NCBI RefSeq assembly: GCF_018881975.1
Contig: NZ_JACVPJ010000004.1
Coordinates: 62,001-126,000, forward strand
DNA: 64,000 bases
From: Polynucleobacter sp. JS-Safj-400b-B2
Lineage (GTDB): Bacteria; Pseudomonadota; Gammaproteobacteria; Burkholderiales; Burkholderiaceae
Direction: 5' to 3'
The notes under the pieces are model-generated. The model was given only the letters and a program-made list of their open reading frames with translations. It did not search any database and was not told where the DNA came from. Position 1 is the first letter of the stretch. Every line of letters begins with the position of its first letter. Made by a program: the position numbers and the translations under genes. Positions 30,470-41,615 of the stretch are shown in pieces.

Positions 30470-31831
30470 TTGAGCGATACCAACACTTCTAATGCAACAG
30501 ATAAAGTTCTGCATTGCTCCTTTTGCGGCAAGAGCCAGAATGAAGTTAAAAAACTCATTGCTGGACCATCAGTATTTATTTGTGATGAGTGTATTGATCT
30601 TTGTACTGACATTATTCAAGAAGAAATTGCTAAGCTTCCTAAGGAAGAGGGCGATGATTCTTTGCCAACACCTCATCAAATTCGTGAGAACCTAGATCAA
30701 TATGTGATTGGTCAGAATCATGCAAAGAAAACCCTAGCAGTTGCTGTTTATAACCATTACAAGCGTTTGCAGTATTTGCCCAAGCCCAAAAAAGAGAAAC
30801 TTGATAAAGATGGCAAGCCAGCAGAGGGCGCAGATAAAAAAGAATCTAAGCTTCCAGCTAAAGCAATGGTTGATGGTGTTGAATTGGCAAAGAGTAATAT
30901 TCTCTTGATCGGCCCCACCGGTTCAGGCAAGACGCTATTGGCTCAGACCTTGGCTCGCATGTTGGATGTGCCTTTTGTTATGGCTGATGCAACCACACTC
31001 ACTGAAGCGGGTTATGTTGGTGAAGATGTGGAAAATATTATTCAGAAGTTATTACAGGCGTGCGACTACAACGTAGAAAAAGCGCAACGTGGAATTGTTT
31101 ACATTGATGAGATCGATAAGATTTCACGTAAGTCAGATAACCCATCTATTACTCGTGATGTATCCGGTGAGGGTGTTCAACAAGCCTTATTAAAGCTGGT
31201 TGAAGGCACGATGGCAGCCGTACCCCCTCAAGGTGGTCGTAAGCATCCAAATCAAGATTTCTTGCAAGTAGATACAACGAATATTTTGTTTATTTGTGGT
31301 GGCGCATTTGATGGCCTAGAAAAAGTGATTCAGCAACGTACCGCTAAAACAGGCATTGGCTTTAATGCAACCGTCCCCGGTAAAGATGATCGTGGTGTCA
31401 GTGACCTGTTGGTTGAAGTGGAGCCAGAGGACCTAATCAAGTTTGGCTTGATTCCAGAGTTGATTGGTCGATTGCCAGTTGTCGCAACATTGGCCCAGTT
31501 AGATGAAGAGGCTTTAATTCAGATTCTGACAGAGCCAAAAAATGCCTTAGTTAAGCAGTATCAAGCGCTCCTGAAGATGGAGGGTTCTGAACTAGAAGTT
31601 CGCCGTGAAGCGCTTTCATCCATAGCTAAAAAGGCTATTGCCCGTAAAACGGGTGCGCGTGGACTCAGATCTATTCTTGAAGGTTCATTGATGGATGTCA
31701 TGTATGACTTGCCATCTTTAAAGAACGTGCAAAAGGTGGTTATAGACGAAAGCAGTATTGCCGACGGCGGAAAACCACTTTTGGTCTATAAACAAGATGT
31801 TGAACAGGCCGATTTAAGCAAAAAAGCCTAA
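30470..31831 (+). CDS. clpX: ClpX, Clp protease ATP-binding subunit
   Basis: A 453-residue AAA+ unfoldase. The N-terminal zinc domain shows CSFCGKSQ and CDECIDLC; Walker A is GPTGSGKT, Walker B VYIDEIDK, and the IGF-type ClpP-docking loop is TGIGFNA. The only suitable start is a TTG at 30470 without a clear ribosome site; the next ATGs fall inside the zinc domain. A terminator follows. Confidence 0.95.
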   Translation: MSDTNTSNATDKVLHCSFCGKSQNEVKKLIAGPSVFICDECIDLCTDIIQEEIAKLPKEEGDDSLPTPHQIRENLDQYVIGQNHAKKTLAVAVYNHYKRLQYLPKPKKEKLDKDGKPAEGADKKESKLPAKAMVDGVELAKSNILLIGPTGSGKTLLAQTLARMLDVPFVMADATTLTEAGYVGEDVENIIQKLLQACDYNVEKAQRGIVYIDEIDKISRKSDNPSITRDVSGEGVQQALLKLVEGTMAAVPPQGGRKHPNQDFLQVDTTNILFICGGAFDGLEKVIQQRTAKTGIGFNATVPGKDDRGVSDLLVEVEPEDLIKFGLIPELIGRLPVVATLAQLDEEALIQILTEPKNALVKQYQALLKMEGSELEVRREALSSIAKKAIARKTGARGLRSILEGSLMDVMYDLPSLKNVQKVVIDESSIADGGKPLLVYKQDVEQADLSKKA

Positions 31832-31855
31832 ATTCTTAGGGTTTTTGCTATTTTT

Positions 31856-31877
31856 GGGGCATATTTGCCCCTTTTTT
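31856..31877 (+). terminator. Rho-independent terminator after clpX
   Basis: GGGGCA / TGCCCC hairpin with a TATT loop followed by six T residues, 25 bases after the clpX stop. Confidence 0.9.
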
Positions 31878-32020
31878 GTCTTTTTACCCCTTGTTTTTCT
31901 CTAAAGCCTACCCATATAGGTAGTATGCTACTCATAAATAATGTCTCTATTTAGTGGTTGTTATTTTAATTGCCACTAACTAAGATTTTTGAGGTTTGAT
32001 TACTTTGGAGGATTTGCCCT

Positions 32021-34453
32021 ATGCCTGGCCACTTATTACTACCCTCTGAACCGATTCAACTACCTTTACTCCCATTGCGGGACGTAGTTGTATTTCCTCA
32101 CATGGTGATTCCGCTGTTTGTGGGACGCCCAAAATCGATTAAAGCCCTAGAGGCTGCCATGGAAACAGGCAAGAATGTCCTTTTGGTTGCCCAAAAAACG
32201 GCTGCTAAGGATGAGCCCGTCATTGAGGACCTTTATGAGGTCGGCTGCATTGCAAATATCTTGCAGATGCTCAAATTACCCGATGGCACAGTAAAAGTGC
32301 TTGTTGAAGGTGTTCAGCGCGCAGAAGTTAGCCAAATTGAAGATAGCCTTGGTTACTTTAATTGCGAAGCAACGCCTACTGCTATCAATGCAATTGATGC
32401 TCATGAAACAGAAGCCTTACGTCGTGCAATCATGGCGCAGTTTGATCAATACGTAAAACTCAATAAAAAAGTTCCACAGGAAATTCTATCTTCACTCGGT
32501 GGTATTGATGACCCAAGCCGCTTGGCCGATACCATCTGCGCGCACTTGCCTGTAAAGCTTGAGCAGAAACAGCGTCTACTCGAAATGATGGATGTGGTGC
32601 AACGCCTGGAGAGTTTGCTTGCGGATCTTGAAAGCGAGATCGATATTCTGCAAGTGGAGAAGCGCATTCGTGGACGCGTTAAGCGTCAAATGGAAAAGAG
32701 TCAGCGTGAGTACTACCTAAACGAACAGGTAAAAGCAATTCAGAAAGAATTGGGTGAGGGCGAAGAAGGTGCTGATCTAGAAGAGCTAGAGAAGCGCATC
32801 AAAGCTGCGCGCATGCCTAAGGAGGCGTTAAAGAAAGCAGAATCTGAGCTTAAGAAACTCAAATTGATGTCACCTATGTCTGCAGAGGCTACGGTCATCC
32901 GAAACTTTATCGATACGCTAGTTAATCTTCCCTGGAAGAAGAAAACCAAGATCAACAATGACCTTACCAATGCTGAAAAAGTATTAGATGAAGATCACTA
33001 TGGCTTAGATAAAGTCAAAGAACGTATTTTGGAGTACCTCGCAGTCCAACAACGTGTTGATCGTGTCAAGGCCCCCATTCTTTGTTTGGTAGGCCCTCCC
33101 GGTGTTGGTAAGACATCTCTTGGGCAATCTATTGCACGTGCAACCAATAGAAAATTTGTACGCATGGCCTTAGGTGGTGTGCGTGACGAGTCTGAGATTC
33201 GTGGTCACCGTCGCACCTATATCGGTTCGATGCCTGGCAAGATTTTAAGCAGCCTTACTAAAGTCGGTGTCCGCAACCCTTTGTTCCTCTTGGACGAGGT
33301 AGATAAGATGGGTATGGATTTCCGTGGAGATCCAGCCAGTGCCTTGTTGGAGGTTTTAGATCCAGAGCAAAACCATACTTTCCAAGATCACTATGTTGAA
33401 GTGGACTTCGATCTATCAGACGTGATGTTTGTGGCCACCTCGAATTCCTTGAATATTCCTGGTCCATTACTAGATCGTCTTGAGATTATTCGCTTGGCTG
33501 GTTACACAGAAGATGAAAAGACCAGTATTGCCGTGAATTACTTGATTCCAAAACAAATCAAAAATAATGGTCTAAAAAAAGACGAACTCAAGATTGAAGA
33601 CAGTGCTGTGCGCAATATGATTCGTTATTACACGCGCGAAGCCGGTGTTCGTTCTTTAGAGCGTGAAATCAGCAAAATTTGCCGTAAGGTAGTCAAACTC
33701 TTGCTTTTAAAGAAGGAGGCTGCGCCCGTAGTTGTGAATGCAGATAACTTAGAGAAATTCCTATCAGTACGTATGTACGATTTTGGTTTAGCAGGTAAAG
33801 AAAACCAAGTTGGTCAAGTGACTGGTTTGGCATGGACCGAAGTTGGCGGTGATTTGCTCACTATCGAGGCTGCTGTTATGCCAGGCAAGGGTGTGATTAC
33901 GCGCACAGGCTCTATTGGTGATGTAATGAAGGAGTCAGTCGAGGCTGCGCGTACTGTAGTTCGCTCAAGATCTAAGCGGCTTGGCATTACCGATGAAGCT
34001 TTTGAGAAGAAGGATATTCATATTCACTTCCCTGACGGAGCAACCCCAAAGGATGGCCCATCAGCTGGTATTGCAATTACAACAGCCTTGGTGTCTGTCT
34101 TTACAGGCATACCAATTCGCTCAGACGTTGCTATGACTGGTGAAATTACTTTACGTGGCGAAGTTCTTCCGATCGGCGGGTTAAAAGAAAAGCTTTTAGC
34201 TGCTCATCGTGGCGGCATTAAGCTGGCATTAATTCCGGAAGAGAACGTTAAGGATTTGATCGATATTCCAGATAATGTTAAAAATGCTATTGAGATCATC
34301 CCGGTTCGCTGGATTGATAAGGTTCTAGAATTAGCACTAGAGCGCATGCCAGAAGCATTGCCTGATCCAAGCCCTGAAGAGTTGGCTAAAAAGGCCGCCG
34401 AAGCCAGCAAGGTAAGTGAAAAGGGTGCGGCAGCAGACGTTCTTAAGCACTGA
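32021..34453 (+). CDS. lon: Lon protease
   Basis: An 810-residue ATP-dependent protease. It has the N-terminal substrate-binding LON domain, AAA+ module with GPPGVGKT at 358-365, and protease domain with S681 in DGPSAGI and K724 in KEKLLAAH, the Ser-Lys dyad. SD GGAGG lies nine bases before the ATG. A 190-base gap and a terminator separate it from clpX, so it has its own promoter. Confidence 0.96.
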   Translation: MPGHLLLPSEPIQLPLLPLRDVVVFPHMVIPLFVGRPKSIKALEAAMETGKNVLLVAQKTAAKDEPVIEDLYEVGCIANILQMLKLPDGTVKVLVEGVQRAEVSQIEDSLGYFNCEATPTAINAIDAHETEALRRAIMAQFDQYVKLNKKVPQEILSSLGGIDDPSRLADTICAHLPVKLEQKQRLLEMMDVVQRLESLLADLESEIDILQVEKRIRGRVKRQMEKSQREYYLNEQVKAIQKELGEGEEGADLEELEKRIKAARMPKEALKKAESELKKLKLMSPMSAEATVIRNFIDTLVNLPWKKKTKINNDLTNAEKVLDEDHYGLDKVKERILEYLAVQQRVDRVKAPILCLVGPPGVGKTSLGQSIARATNRKFVRMALGGVRDESEIRGHRRTYIGSMPGKILSSLTKVGVRNPLFLLDEVDKMGMDFRGDPASALLEVLDPEQNHTFQDHYVEVDFDLSDVMFVATSNSLNIPGPLLDRLEIIRLAGYTEDEKTSIAVNYLIPKQIKNNGLKKDELKIEDSAVRNMIRYYTREAGVRSLEREISKICRKVVKLLLLKKEAAPVVVNADNLEKFLSVRMYDFGLAGKENQVGQVTGLAWTEVGGDLLTIEAAVMPGKGVITRTGSIGDVMKESVEAARTVVRSRSKRLGITDEAFEKKDIHIHFPDGATPKDGPSAGIAITTALVSVFTGIPIRSDVAMTGEITLRGEVLPIGGLKEKLLAAHRGGIKLALIPEENVKDLIDIPDNVKNAIEIIPVRWIDKVLELALERMPEALPDPSPEELAKKAAEASKVSEKGAAADVLKH

Positions 34454-34464
34454 AAATAGGGCGA

Positions 34465-34511
34465 TTTTCCGCTAAATGAACCTCGTCAATTGAGGATGGT
34501 TTAGCGGAAAA
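34465..34511. repeat. 12-base inverted repeat between lon and tRNA-Val
   Basis: TTTTCCGCTAAA (34465-34476) and TTTAGCGGAAAA (34500-34511) are perfectly complementary; the spacer holds a second small hairpin, CCTC/GAGG. No T-run follows, so it is not a canonical terminator on the plus strand, but it could end or stabilise the lon mRNA. Confidence 0.75.
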
Positions 34512-34559
34512 CCCACCCGAAATCCACGCTTGGGTTACAATCTCACCTGTAATATTTTG

Positions 34560-34635
34560 GGGCGCTTAGCTCAGTTGGTAGAGCGTCTGCCTTACACGCA
34601 GAATGTCGGGAGTTCGAGCCTCTCAGCGCCCACCA
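34560..34635 (+). tRNA. tRNA-Val (anticodon TAC)
   Basis: A 76-base tRNA with encoded CCA. Acceptor GGGCGCT pairs with AGCGCCC; D-loop AGCTCAGTTGGTAGAGC and T-loop TTCGAGC are standard. The anticodon loop CTTACAC gives TAC, reading GUN valine codons. Confidence 0.97.
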
Positions 34636-34742
34636 AATTATTACCTTCAGTACTTTCTTGGCCGACTCAGGCATTTCAATACCCATCTGCTACACCCCTA
34701 GTACACTCGTGGTATTGATATTTTTAACTAGCGACCTTTTAC

Positions 34743-36206
34743 ATGTTTGATACCGTCCGTAAGCACCAACGAATTTTGCAGTTTGTTTTAATGCTTTTGA
34801 TCGTCCCGTCTTTTGCATTTTTTGGAATTTCAAGCTATTCCAGTTTTTTAGATAAAGAGACTGATCTTGTCAAAATTAATGGCAAGCCGATCACCGCTCA
34901 AGAAGTTGACTCGGCTGCGAAACGTCAAGCAGAACGTGTTGGTGGAAACGCACAAATTGCCCAAAGTCTTCAATTTAGACAGGCAATCTTGAATGAGTTA
35001 TTGCAACAACGCATCCTAGGATTTGCGGTAAACAATCTCCATTTGCAGGTTGGCAAAGAAGCCCTTATCAAAAGCTTGCAAAATATTCCACAAATTCGTG
35101 CTCTCTATAAACAAGACGGAAGTTTTGATGATGCTCGATTTAAACAATTGTTAGCTAGTAACGGATTAAATGAAGAGCAGTTTTATGCAAGCCAGGCATT
35201 TGATTTGAAGATAAGCCAGCTTGTTAACTCCGTCGCCCGTACTGAAATTGCTAGCCCAAAATTATCTGAAATCGTATCAACCCTGTATGAGACTGAGCGT
35301 CAAGTTCAGGCCTTATCATTTGATGCGAAAGATTACTTGTCTAAGGTAAACCCATCGCAAGAAGAGCTTCAGGCTTTTTATAACGCAAATGCCAAACTCT
35401 TTGAAAGTCCAGAGTACGTTGACGTTGAGTACATCGTTCTCAAGGCTGATCCAAGGGATGACGCTAAGGTATTTAGTGAAAAAGCCGATCAATTTGCCAA
35501 TATGACATATGACCAGTCAGATAGCCTTAAGCCGGCTGCAGATAAATTAAAGCTTGCCGTCCAAACTCAGAAGGGCGTCACTCGCTCTGGCGCAACAGGC
35601 GTTGCAAAAGATCATCCATTGGCCAACCCTAAGGTGATCCAATCTTTATTTGGCGACGAAGCTGTTAAGAACAAGCGCAATATTGAAGCAGTACAAACAT
35701 CCCCTGGTGTTTTTATTTCGGCACGTGTTATCACTTTCCACCCAGCACAAACTTTGCCATTTAAAGATGTAGCGGCAGAAGTGAAACGCCAAGTGAGTCA
35801 GCGCATGGCAGAAAAACTTGCCGTAAGCGCTGCTGCTGATCGCTATGCCGCATTAGAAAAGGATCCTAAAAGCGCAACTGGATTTGCAAGCCCTATTTGG
35901 GTTTCTCGCAATAAACCTGGTAATTTAGTAGGTGGGGCGCTAGATGATGTGATGTCTGCTAACCCTGATAAATTTCCTGCATTTATTTCAGTACAAAATC
36001 CTGGCGTTGGCACTATCTTGTATCGCGTTGATCAAGTGCGCCAACCTGCCGGTGTTGATGCAAAGGTGCATAAAGCACAAGCTCAACAGATTCAAGCTTT
36101 AGCTGCTCAGTCTGAATTTGCTGGTTTTATGGCTTATTGGCGTGATGTAGCAGGGGTTAAGGTAATCAATCCACTTAAGCCGCCATCATCTGGTTCGGGC
36201 AGCTAA
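34743..36206 (+). CDS. PpiD-like SurA_N-domain periplasmic chaperone, apparently lacking the parvulin domain
   Basis: A 487-residue protein anchored by one N-terminal helix (about residues 12-33, LQFVLMLLIVPSFAFFGI). A SurA_N-like chaperone region follows (to about 230), and a C-terminal region contains TYDQSDSLKPAADKL as in PpiD. In usual PpiD a parvulin domain of about 90 residues, with its GGDLGFF-like motif, sits between these parts; here the sequence passes directly from VEYIVLKADPRDDAKVF to that C-terminal region. It is therefore shorter than PpiD (about 620). Probably a membrane-anchored chaperone without isomerase activity. Confidence 0.8.
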   Translation: MFDTVRKHQRILQFVLMLLIVPSFAFFGISSYSSFLDKETDLVKINGKPITAQEVDSAAKRQAERVGGNAQIAQSLQFRQAILNELLQQRILGFAVNNLHLQVGKEALIKSLQNIPQIRALYKQDGSFDDARFKQLLASNGLNEEQFYASQAFDLKISQLVNSVARTEIASPKLSEIVSTLYETERQVQALSFDAKDYLSKVNPSQEELQAFYNANAKLFESPEYVDVEYIVLKADPRDDAKVFSEKADQFANMTYDQSDSLKPAADKLKLAVQTQKGVTRSGATGVAKDHPLANPKVIQSLFGDEAVKNKRNIEAVQTSPGVFISARVITFHPAQTLPFKDVAAEVKRQVSQRMAEKLAVSAAADRYAALEKDPKSATGFASPIWVSRNKPGNLVGGALDDVMSANPDKFPAFISVQNPGVGTILYRVDQVRQPAGVDAKVHKAQAQQIQALAAQSEFAGFMAYWRDVAGVKVINPLKPPSSGSGS

Positions 36207-36207
36207 G

Positions 36208-36879
36208 TTATTTACTTTTAAATATTGACTGATATGGGGCCATAGCGCCCCATACGTTTTTATAAAGAATTGTTTGTGCTTTTTCGTTGGGATGCATGCG
36301 ATCCGCCTGAAACAGGGTTGGGTCAGAGGCTACACCCTGTAAAAAGAAGGGTAGCAGCTGAACTTTCTCCTGTTGAGCTAGCTCTGGAAATAAATTCTGA
36401 AATTGCTTTGTATAGGCTTGCCCATAGTTTGGTGGAATCTGCATACCAAACAAGAGTACTTTTGCTCCAGATTTTTTACTCAATTGAATCATCTTACGTA
36501 AATTATTCTCCGATTCTTGAATGGAGAGTCCGCGCAACGCATCGTTTGCGCCAAGCTCCAAAAGTACAATACCCGGCTTCTTTTGCTCTAATAATTTTGG
36601 CAATCTTGATAGGCCGCCTGAACTGGTTTCACCGCTAATACTGGCATTAAAAATAGTCCAAGGACTAGATTCTTTATGTAGCTGAGCCCCTAGCAGCCTT
36701 ACCCAGCCTGTTCCACGCGCTAAGCCGTACTCTGCCGATAGGCTATCGCCTAAGACCAAAATAGTAGGGTTCGTTTGGGCTTGTGTGCCAAAGGGAATAA
36801 ACAGGCAAAATAGAGCAGCTGCCAGTGTTATGGCCCTTAGTTTTTTATTCAAGAAGCTCAACCAAACAATTTGATTCAT
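36208..36879 (-). CDS. tesA: TesA-like SGNH/GDSL esterase (lysophospholipase/thioesterase)
   Basis: A 223-residue secreted hydrolase with an N-terminal hydrophobic signal (ITLAAALFCLFIPFGTQA). SGNH blocks: LVLGDSLSAEYGL (Ser nucleophile), the Gly in SISGETSSGG, GANDALRG (Asn), and DRMHPNE (Asp-His). It would hydrolyse acyl-CoA, lysophospholipid or aryl esters in the periplasm. It is divergent from an ABC ATPase gene with only two bases between start codons, the same neighbour pair as tesA-ybbA in E. coli. Confidence 0.9.
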   Translation of the reverse strand: MNQIVWLSFLNKKLRAITLAAALFCLFIPFGTQAQTNPTILVLGDSLSAEYGLARGTGWVRLLGAQLHKESSPWTIFNASISGETSSGGLSRLPKLLEQKKPGIVLLELGANDALRGLSIQESENNLRKMIQLSKKSGAKVLLFGMQIPPNYGQAYTKQFQNLFPELAQQEKVQLLPFFLQGVASDPTLFQADRMHPNEKAQTILYKNVWGAMAPYQSIFKSK

Positions 36880-36881
36880 TT

Positions 36882-37556
36882 ATGAGTGTTCCGGAAAATG
36901 TCCTTAGTGCGATACATCTAGGTAAACAAGTTTTATCTAGCGATGGATTGTTAACTATTTTGCACGACATTAGCTTTGATGTCTGCGGGGGTGAAAGTGT
37001 TGCTATAACCGGCGCATCTGGTTCTGGGAAAAGCACCCTGCTTGGACTATTGGCTGGCTTAGATACTCCGACCAGTGGGCATGTCGAATTGGCTAATCAA
37101 AACCTGAATCTGTTAGATGAGGACGGTCGGGCCAAATTACGGGGTCAAAAAGTAGGCTTTGTTTTTCAATCCTTTCAATTGTTGCCTCATTTAACGGCAC
37201 TTGAAAACGTCATGCTCCCAGCCGAGCTAAATGGTCTTAAGATGGCCAAAGAAAATGCCCGGATGTGTCTTGAGCAAGTGGGTTTGGGTGAACGTGCCAA
37301 CCATTTCCCCAAAACCCTTTCTGGTGGAGAGCAGCAACGGGTAGCCTTGGCCAGAGCTTTCATCATGAAGCCTGCCATCCTTTTTGCGGATGAGCCTACT
37401 GGTAGCCTGGATGAGGTCAGTGGAAACCGGGTTATTGAGCTCCTTTTTGAGCTAAATCGAGCCAACCATTCAACTCTAGTTTTGGTGACCCATGACCAGG
37501 CCTTGGCTGATCGGTGCCAGCGGCAATTACACCTTCAGGGCGGGCGCTTGCTGTAG
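36882..37556 (+). CDS. ABC transporter ATP-binding protein, YbbA/LolD type
   Basis: A 224-residue ATPase with Walker A GASGSGKS, signature LSGGEQQRVALARAF, Walker B ILFADEPTG and H-loop VTHD. The type matches YbbA/LolD-like ATPases of MacB-fold transporters. The expected permease (YbbP) does not follow; purL does. The ATG at 36882 is chosen because upstream in-frame codons lie inside tesA. No ribosome site is evident. Confidence 0.88.
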   Translation: MSVPENVLSAIHLGKQVLSSDGLLTILHDISFDVCGGESVAITGASGSGKSTLLGLLAGLDTPTSGHVELANQNLNLLDEDGRAKLRGQKVGFVFQSFQLLPHLTALENVMLPAELNGLKMAKENARMCLEQVGLGERANHFPKTLSGGEQQRVALARAFIMKPAILFADEPTGSLDEVSGNRVIELLFELNRANHSTLVLVTHDQALADRCQRQLHLQGGRLL

Positions 37557-37577
37557 GCAAAACCTTATAATCTAGGG

Positions 37578-40500
37578 ATGTCTTTTTTCCACTTTTTGCC
37601 CGGCGCTGATGCGCTTTCCCCCTTCCGCCAACAGCGACTTTTAGCTTCATTGGCAGTGCAAGGGGTTGATCTTGAGTCCATCGAAGCTCAGTACCTTCAT
37701 TTCATTTGGTCGACGGCTGAACTTAGTCCCAAAAACCAAGAGGTCATGGCAAGCTTATTGACCTATGGCCAGCCATTTAATTCCAAAATTAATCCCGGTA
37801 AATCTTGGTTTGGAAATAGCAAGGCAGATAACCAAGGTGCGATTGTTACCCCACGATTTGGAACGGTTTCTCCTTGGGCTAGTAAAGCAACTGATATTGC
37901 CCGTCAATGCGGACTGGATGTTTTGCGTCTCGAGCGTGGAGTTCAGTTTGCATGGAAGAGTAAAAAAGCACTAACTCCAGAACAAACACAATTAGTGCTT
38001 GCTGCTGTACATGACAGAATGACCGAAGCGGTTATTGATTCAACCGATGATGCCAATAACTTATATCAATCATTGGAAGATAAGCCTTTAGTGCGAATCC
38101 CTGTAATGACAGAAGGTAGGGCGGCTCTTGATAAAGCCAACCAAGATTTAGGCCTAGCCCTGTCTGACGATGAAGTAGCTTATCTCGCTGAAAGTTTTAC
38201 GCGTCTAGATCGAAACCCATCAGACGTTGAATTAATTATGTTTGCGCAGGCAAACAGCGAGCATTGTCGCCATAAGATTTTTAATTCCAGCTGGACAATT
38301 GATGGTGATGATCAAGAGCGTTCTCTATTCTCCATGATCCGCAATACTCATCAATTGCAACCGCATGGAACGATTGTTGCTTACTCAGATAACTCTGCAG
38401 TCATGGTTGGTTGCGAAGCGGAAACTTGGGCACCTCAGGGTGACAATCATCGCTATGAAAAAGATACACGCTTAGTTCACACCTTAATGAAGGTGGAGAC
38501 GCATAATCACCCAACTGCTATTGCGCCATTTCCTGGGGCATCTACAGGCGCTGGTGGTGAGATTCGTGATGAGGGTGCCACCGGTATTGGCGGTCGCCCT
38601 AAGGCAGGTCTAACTGGCTTCTCTGTTTCTAATCTTAATATCCCTGGTACAGACCTTCCATGGGAGACTGATAAATACGGTAAGCCTGAGCGTATCGCAA
38701 CACCTTTGCAAATCATGATTGATGGTCCGCTCGGCGGTGCTGCATTTAATAATGAATTTGGCCGTCCAATCTTAGGCGGATACTTCCGCGTCTTTGAGCA
38801 AACCCTAGATGGCACGCGTCGTGGCTATCATAAGCCCATCATGATCGCTGGTGGTATCGGCAGCATTGATTCGATCCACACTGATAAAAAAGCAATACAA
38901 GCAGGTCATTTATTAATTCAGCTAGGTGGCCCTGGTATGCGCATTGGCATGGGTGGTGCGACTGGAAGCTCTGTAGCAACCGGAACCAATACAGCCGATC
39001 TTGATTTTGACTCTGTCCAACGTGGCAACCCAGAAATGGAGCGCCGCGCTCAAGAAGTGATTAATGCATGTCGCGCCTTAGGCGATAACAACCCAATCGT
39101 CTCCATTCATGATGTTGGTGCAGGTGGTTTATCCAATGCATTCCCTGAGTTAGCGGATGGTGCTGGTTTAGGAGCTTCATTTAAGCTTCGTAGCGTGCCG
39201 CTTGAAGAGAGCGGTATGAGTCCTGCAGAAATTTGGTGCAATGAATCTCAAGAGCGTTATGTATTAGCAATCGATAAAAAGGATTTGGATTTATTTAAAT
39301 CGTTTTGCGAACGTGAGCGTTGCCCATTTGCAGTGGTTGGCGAAGCAACAGCAGAGCGTCAATTGCAATTAAGCGACTCTAAGCAGGTCCCCAATGCTGA
39401 TGAAGTCTTACCAATTGATATGCCGATGGAAGTGCTGTTGGGTAAGCCTCCTAAAATGCATCGCAATGTCATGAGAGTGGCTCAGGAATTTAAAGAGTTA
39501 GATGTTACAGATGCTGATTTAGCGCAATCGATTGCCTGGGTATTGCAACAGCCTACTGTAGCAAGCAAATCATTCCTAATCACGATCGGCGATAGAACTG
39601 TTGGCGGTTTAAATGCACGTGACCAATTTGTTGGGCCATGGCAAGTCCCCGTAGCTGACTGCGCAGTCACGATGATGGATTACAAAGGCTATCGCGGTGA
39701 AGCTATGTCTATGGGTGAAAGAACTCCGTTAGCAGTAATTGATGCACCTGCGGCCGCGCGCATGGCAGTTGGTGAGGCTATTACTAATCTATTGGCTGCT
39801 GATATCGCGAGCCTTGATAGCGTAAAACTCTCTGCTAACTGGATGGCAGCATGCGGTGCGCCTGGTGAAGATGCCAAGTTATACGACTCTGTAAAGGCTG
39901 TTGGCATGGAATTGTGCCCAGCGCTTGGCATTTCTATTCCGGTAGGTAAAGATTCACTGTCTATGTCGACTACATGGAAAGATCACGGAGAAGATAAAAA
40001 AGTAGTAGCTCCAGTTTCCTTAATTATTTCTGCCTTTGCATCAGTACTTGATGCACGAAAAACGTTAACGCCACTTCTTCAATTAAAAGGTAAAGACGGA
40101 TCTCCTCAAGAAACCGAATTGATTTTGATTGATTTGGGTCGCGGCAAAAATCGTATGGCTGGTAGTATCTTGGCCCAAGTTTTGGATCAATCAGGAAAAA
40201 TTGCACCAGACCTTAATCATCCAGAAGATCTAAAGGCGATGGCTGAGGCCATTATTGAGCTTCGCAAGCAAGATAAGCTATTGGCATACCATGACCGTTC
40301 GGACGGCGGCTTGCTGGCTTGCGTTGCAGAGATGTCATTTGCTTCGCATTGCGGCATTTCTCTCAATGTGGATATGATTGCGATGGATGCAGGGCAAGAG
40401 CCAGATTATGGCGATGCCAAAAATTGGGCGCAGCAAGTTTCAGGTCGTCGCCACGAACAAACGATGCGAGCATTATTTAATGAAGAGCTTGGCGCCGTTA

Positions 40501-41615
40501 TTCAGGTTCGAAAAGAAGATCGTGATGCTGTCTTTGCCGTATTGAGAAAATTAGGTTTAAGTGCATTTAGTCATGTCATTGGCAAACCGAATACCAATGG
40601 TCGAATAGAAATTTGGCGTGACGCCAAAAACATTTTTGCTGAGCCTCGTGAAGTTCTGCAGAAAATATGGACTAACACTAGCTATCAAATTGCACGCTTG
40701 CGTGACAACCCCGCCTGTGCAGATAGTGAATTTGCACTCTTAGAGAATATTTCTGATCCAGGCATGAGTCCAAAGCTCACATTTGATGTGGCTGAAGATA
40801 TTGCAGCGCCTTACATCGCCATGAATGCTCGACCAAAAGTTGCCATTTTGCGAGAGCAGGGCGTTAATTCTCATGTGGAAATGGCTTATTCAGTTAACTG
40901 GGCTGGATTTGATAGTTATGACGTGCATATGTCTGATTTGCTCAGTGGGAAAGCCAAGTTAGATGATTTCAGAGGGCTAATTGCCTGCGGCGGTTTTAGT
41001 TATGGTGATGTTCTGGGAGCTGGTGAAGGCTGGGCCAAAACGATTCTCTTTAATCAACAACTGCGTGATCAGTTTTCCGCATTCTTTAATCGCCAAGATA
41101 GTTTTGCATTAGGCGTATGCAATGGATGCCAAATGATGAGCAATCTCTCAGGGATTATTCCTGGCGCTGAAGCTTGGCCTAAATTTACCCGTAATCAATC
41201 AGAGCAATACGAAGCACGTTTAGTTATGGCCGAAGTAATGGCTTCACCATCCATATTCACGCAAGGCATGGAAGGCAGTCAGATTCCTATTGCGATTGCG
41301 CACGGTGAAGGATTTGCCAATTTCAGTCAGCAAGGCAATTTAGAGCAGATTCAAAAGCAGGGCTTAGCTGCATTCCGTTTTGTTGATCATCAAGGCAATG
41401 CCACCGAAACCTATCCAATGAATCCAAATGGATCTCCTAGTGGCTTAACTGGTGTTACTACTCCGGACGGTCGTTTTATGGTCATGATGCCGCACCCTGA
41501 GCGTGTTTTTAGGGCTGCGCAGATGAGTTGGTGCCCTCCTGAATGGCTCGATACACCAGATGGCGCTAGCCCATGGTTACGTCTATTCAGAAATGCCCGT
41601 CGTTGGGCGAATTAA
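37578..41615 (+). CDS. purL: Phosphoribosylformylglycinamidine synthase
   Basis: A 1345-residue single-chain FGAM synthase of purine synthesis. The N-terminal PurS-like part is followed by two AIRS-type modules ([38 protein letters not shown]), and a C-terminal glutaminase holds the Cys in [10 protein letters not shown] and His in MMPHPERVF. Its length is the large proteobacterial type. Its 3' end overlaps the next reading frame. Confidence 0.96.
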   Translation: MSFFHFLPGADALSPFRQQRLLASLAVQGVDLESIEAQYLHFIWSTAELSPKNQEVMASLLTYGQPFNSKINPGKSWFGNSKADNQGAIVTPRFGTVSPWASKATDIARQCGLDVLRLERGVQFAWKSKKALTPEQTQLVLAAVHDRMTEAVIDSTDDANNLYQSLEDKPLVRIPVMTEGRAALDKANQDLGLALSDDEVAYLAESFTRLDRNPSDVELIMFAQANSEHCRHKIFNSSWTIDGDDQERSLFSMIRNTHQLQPHGTIVAYSDNSAVMVGCEAETWAPQGDNHRYEKDTRLVHTLMKVETHNHPTAIAPFPGASTGAGGEIRDEGATGIGGRPKAGLTGFSVSNLNIPGTDLPWETDKYGKPERIATPLQIMIDGPLGGAAFNNEFGRPILGGYFRVFEQTLDGTRRGYHKPIMIAGGIGSIDSIHTDKKAIQAGHLLIQLGGPGMRIGMGGATGSSVATGTNTADLDFDSVQRGNPEMERRAQEVINACRALGDNNPIVSIHDVGAGGLSNAFPELADGAGLGASFKLRSVPLEESGMSPAEIWCNESQERYVLAIDKKDLDLFKSFCERERCPFAVVGEATAERQLQLSDSKQVPNADEVLPIDMPMEVLLGKPPKMHRNVMRVAQEFKELDVTDADLAQSIAWVLQQPTVASKSFLITIGDRTVGGLNARDQFVGPWQVPVADCAVTMMDYKGYRGEAMSMGERTPLAVIDAPAAARMAVGEAITNLLAADIASLDSVKLSANWMAACGAPGEDAKLYDSVKAVGMELCPALGISIPVGKDSLSMSTTWKDHGEDKKVVAPVSLIISAFASVLDARKTLTPLLQLKGKDGSPQETELILIDLGRGKNRMAGSILAQVLDQSGKIAPDLNHPEDLKAMAEAIIELRKQDKLLAYHDRSDGGLLACVAEMSFASHCGISLNVDMIAMDAGQEPDYGDAKNWAQQVSGRRHEQTMRALFNEELGAVIQVRKEDRDAVFAVLRKLGLSAFSHVIGKPNTNGRIEIWRDAKNIFAEPREVLQKIWTNTSYQIARLRDNPACADSEFALLENISDPGMSPKLTFDVAEDIAAPYIAMNARPKVAILREQGVNSHVEMAYSVNWAGFDSYDVHMSDLLSGKAKLDDFRGLIACGGFSYGDVLGAGEGWAKTILFNQQLRDQFSAFFNRQDSFALGVCNGCQMMSNLSGIIPGAEAWPKFTRNQSEQYEARLVMAEVMASPSIFTQGMEGSQIPIAIAHGEGFANFSQQGNLEQIQKQGLAAFRFVDHQGNATETYPMNPNGSPSGLTGVTTPDGRFMVMMPHPERVFRAAQMSWCPPEWLDTPDGASPWLRLFRNARRWAN

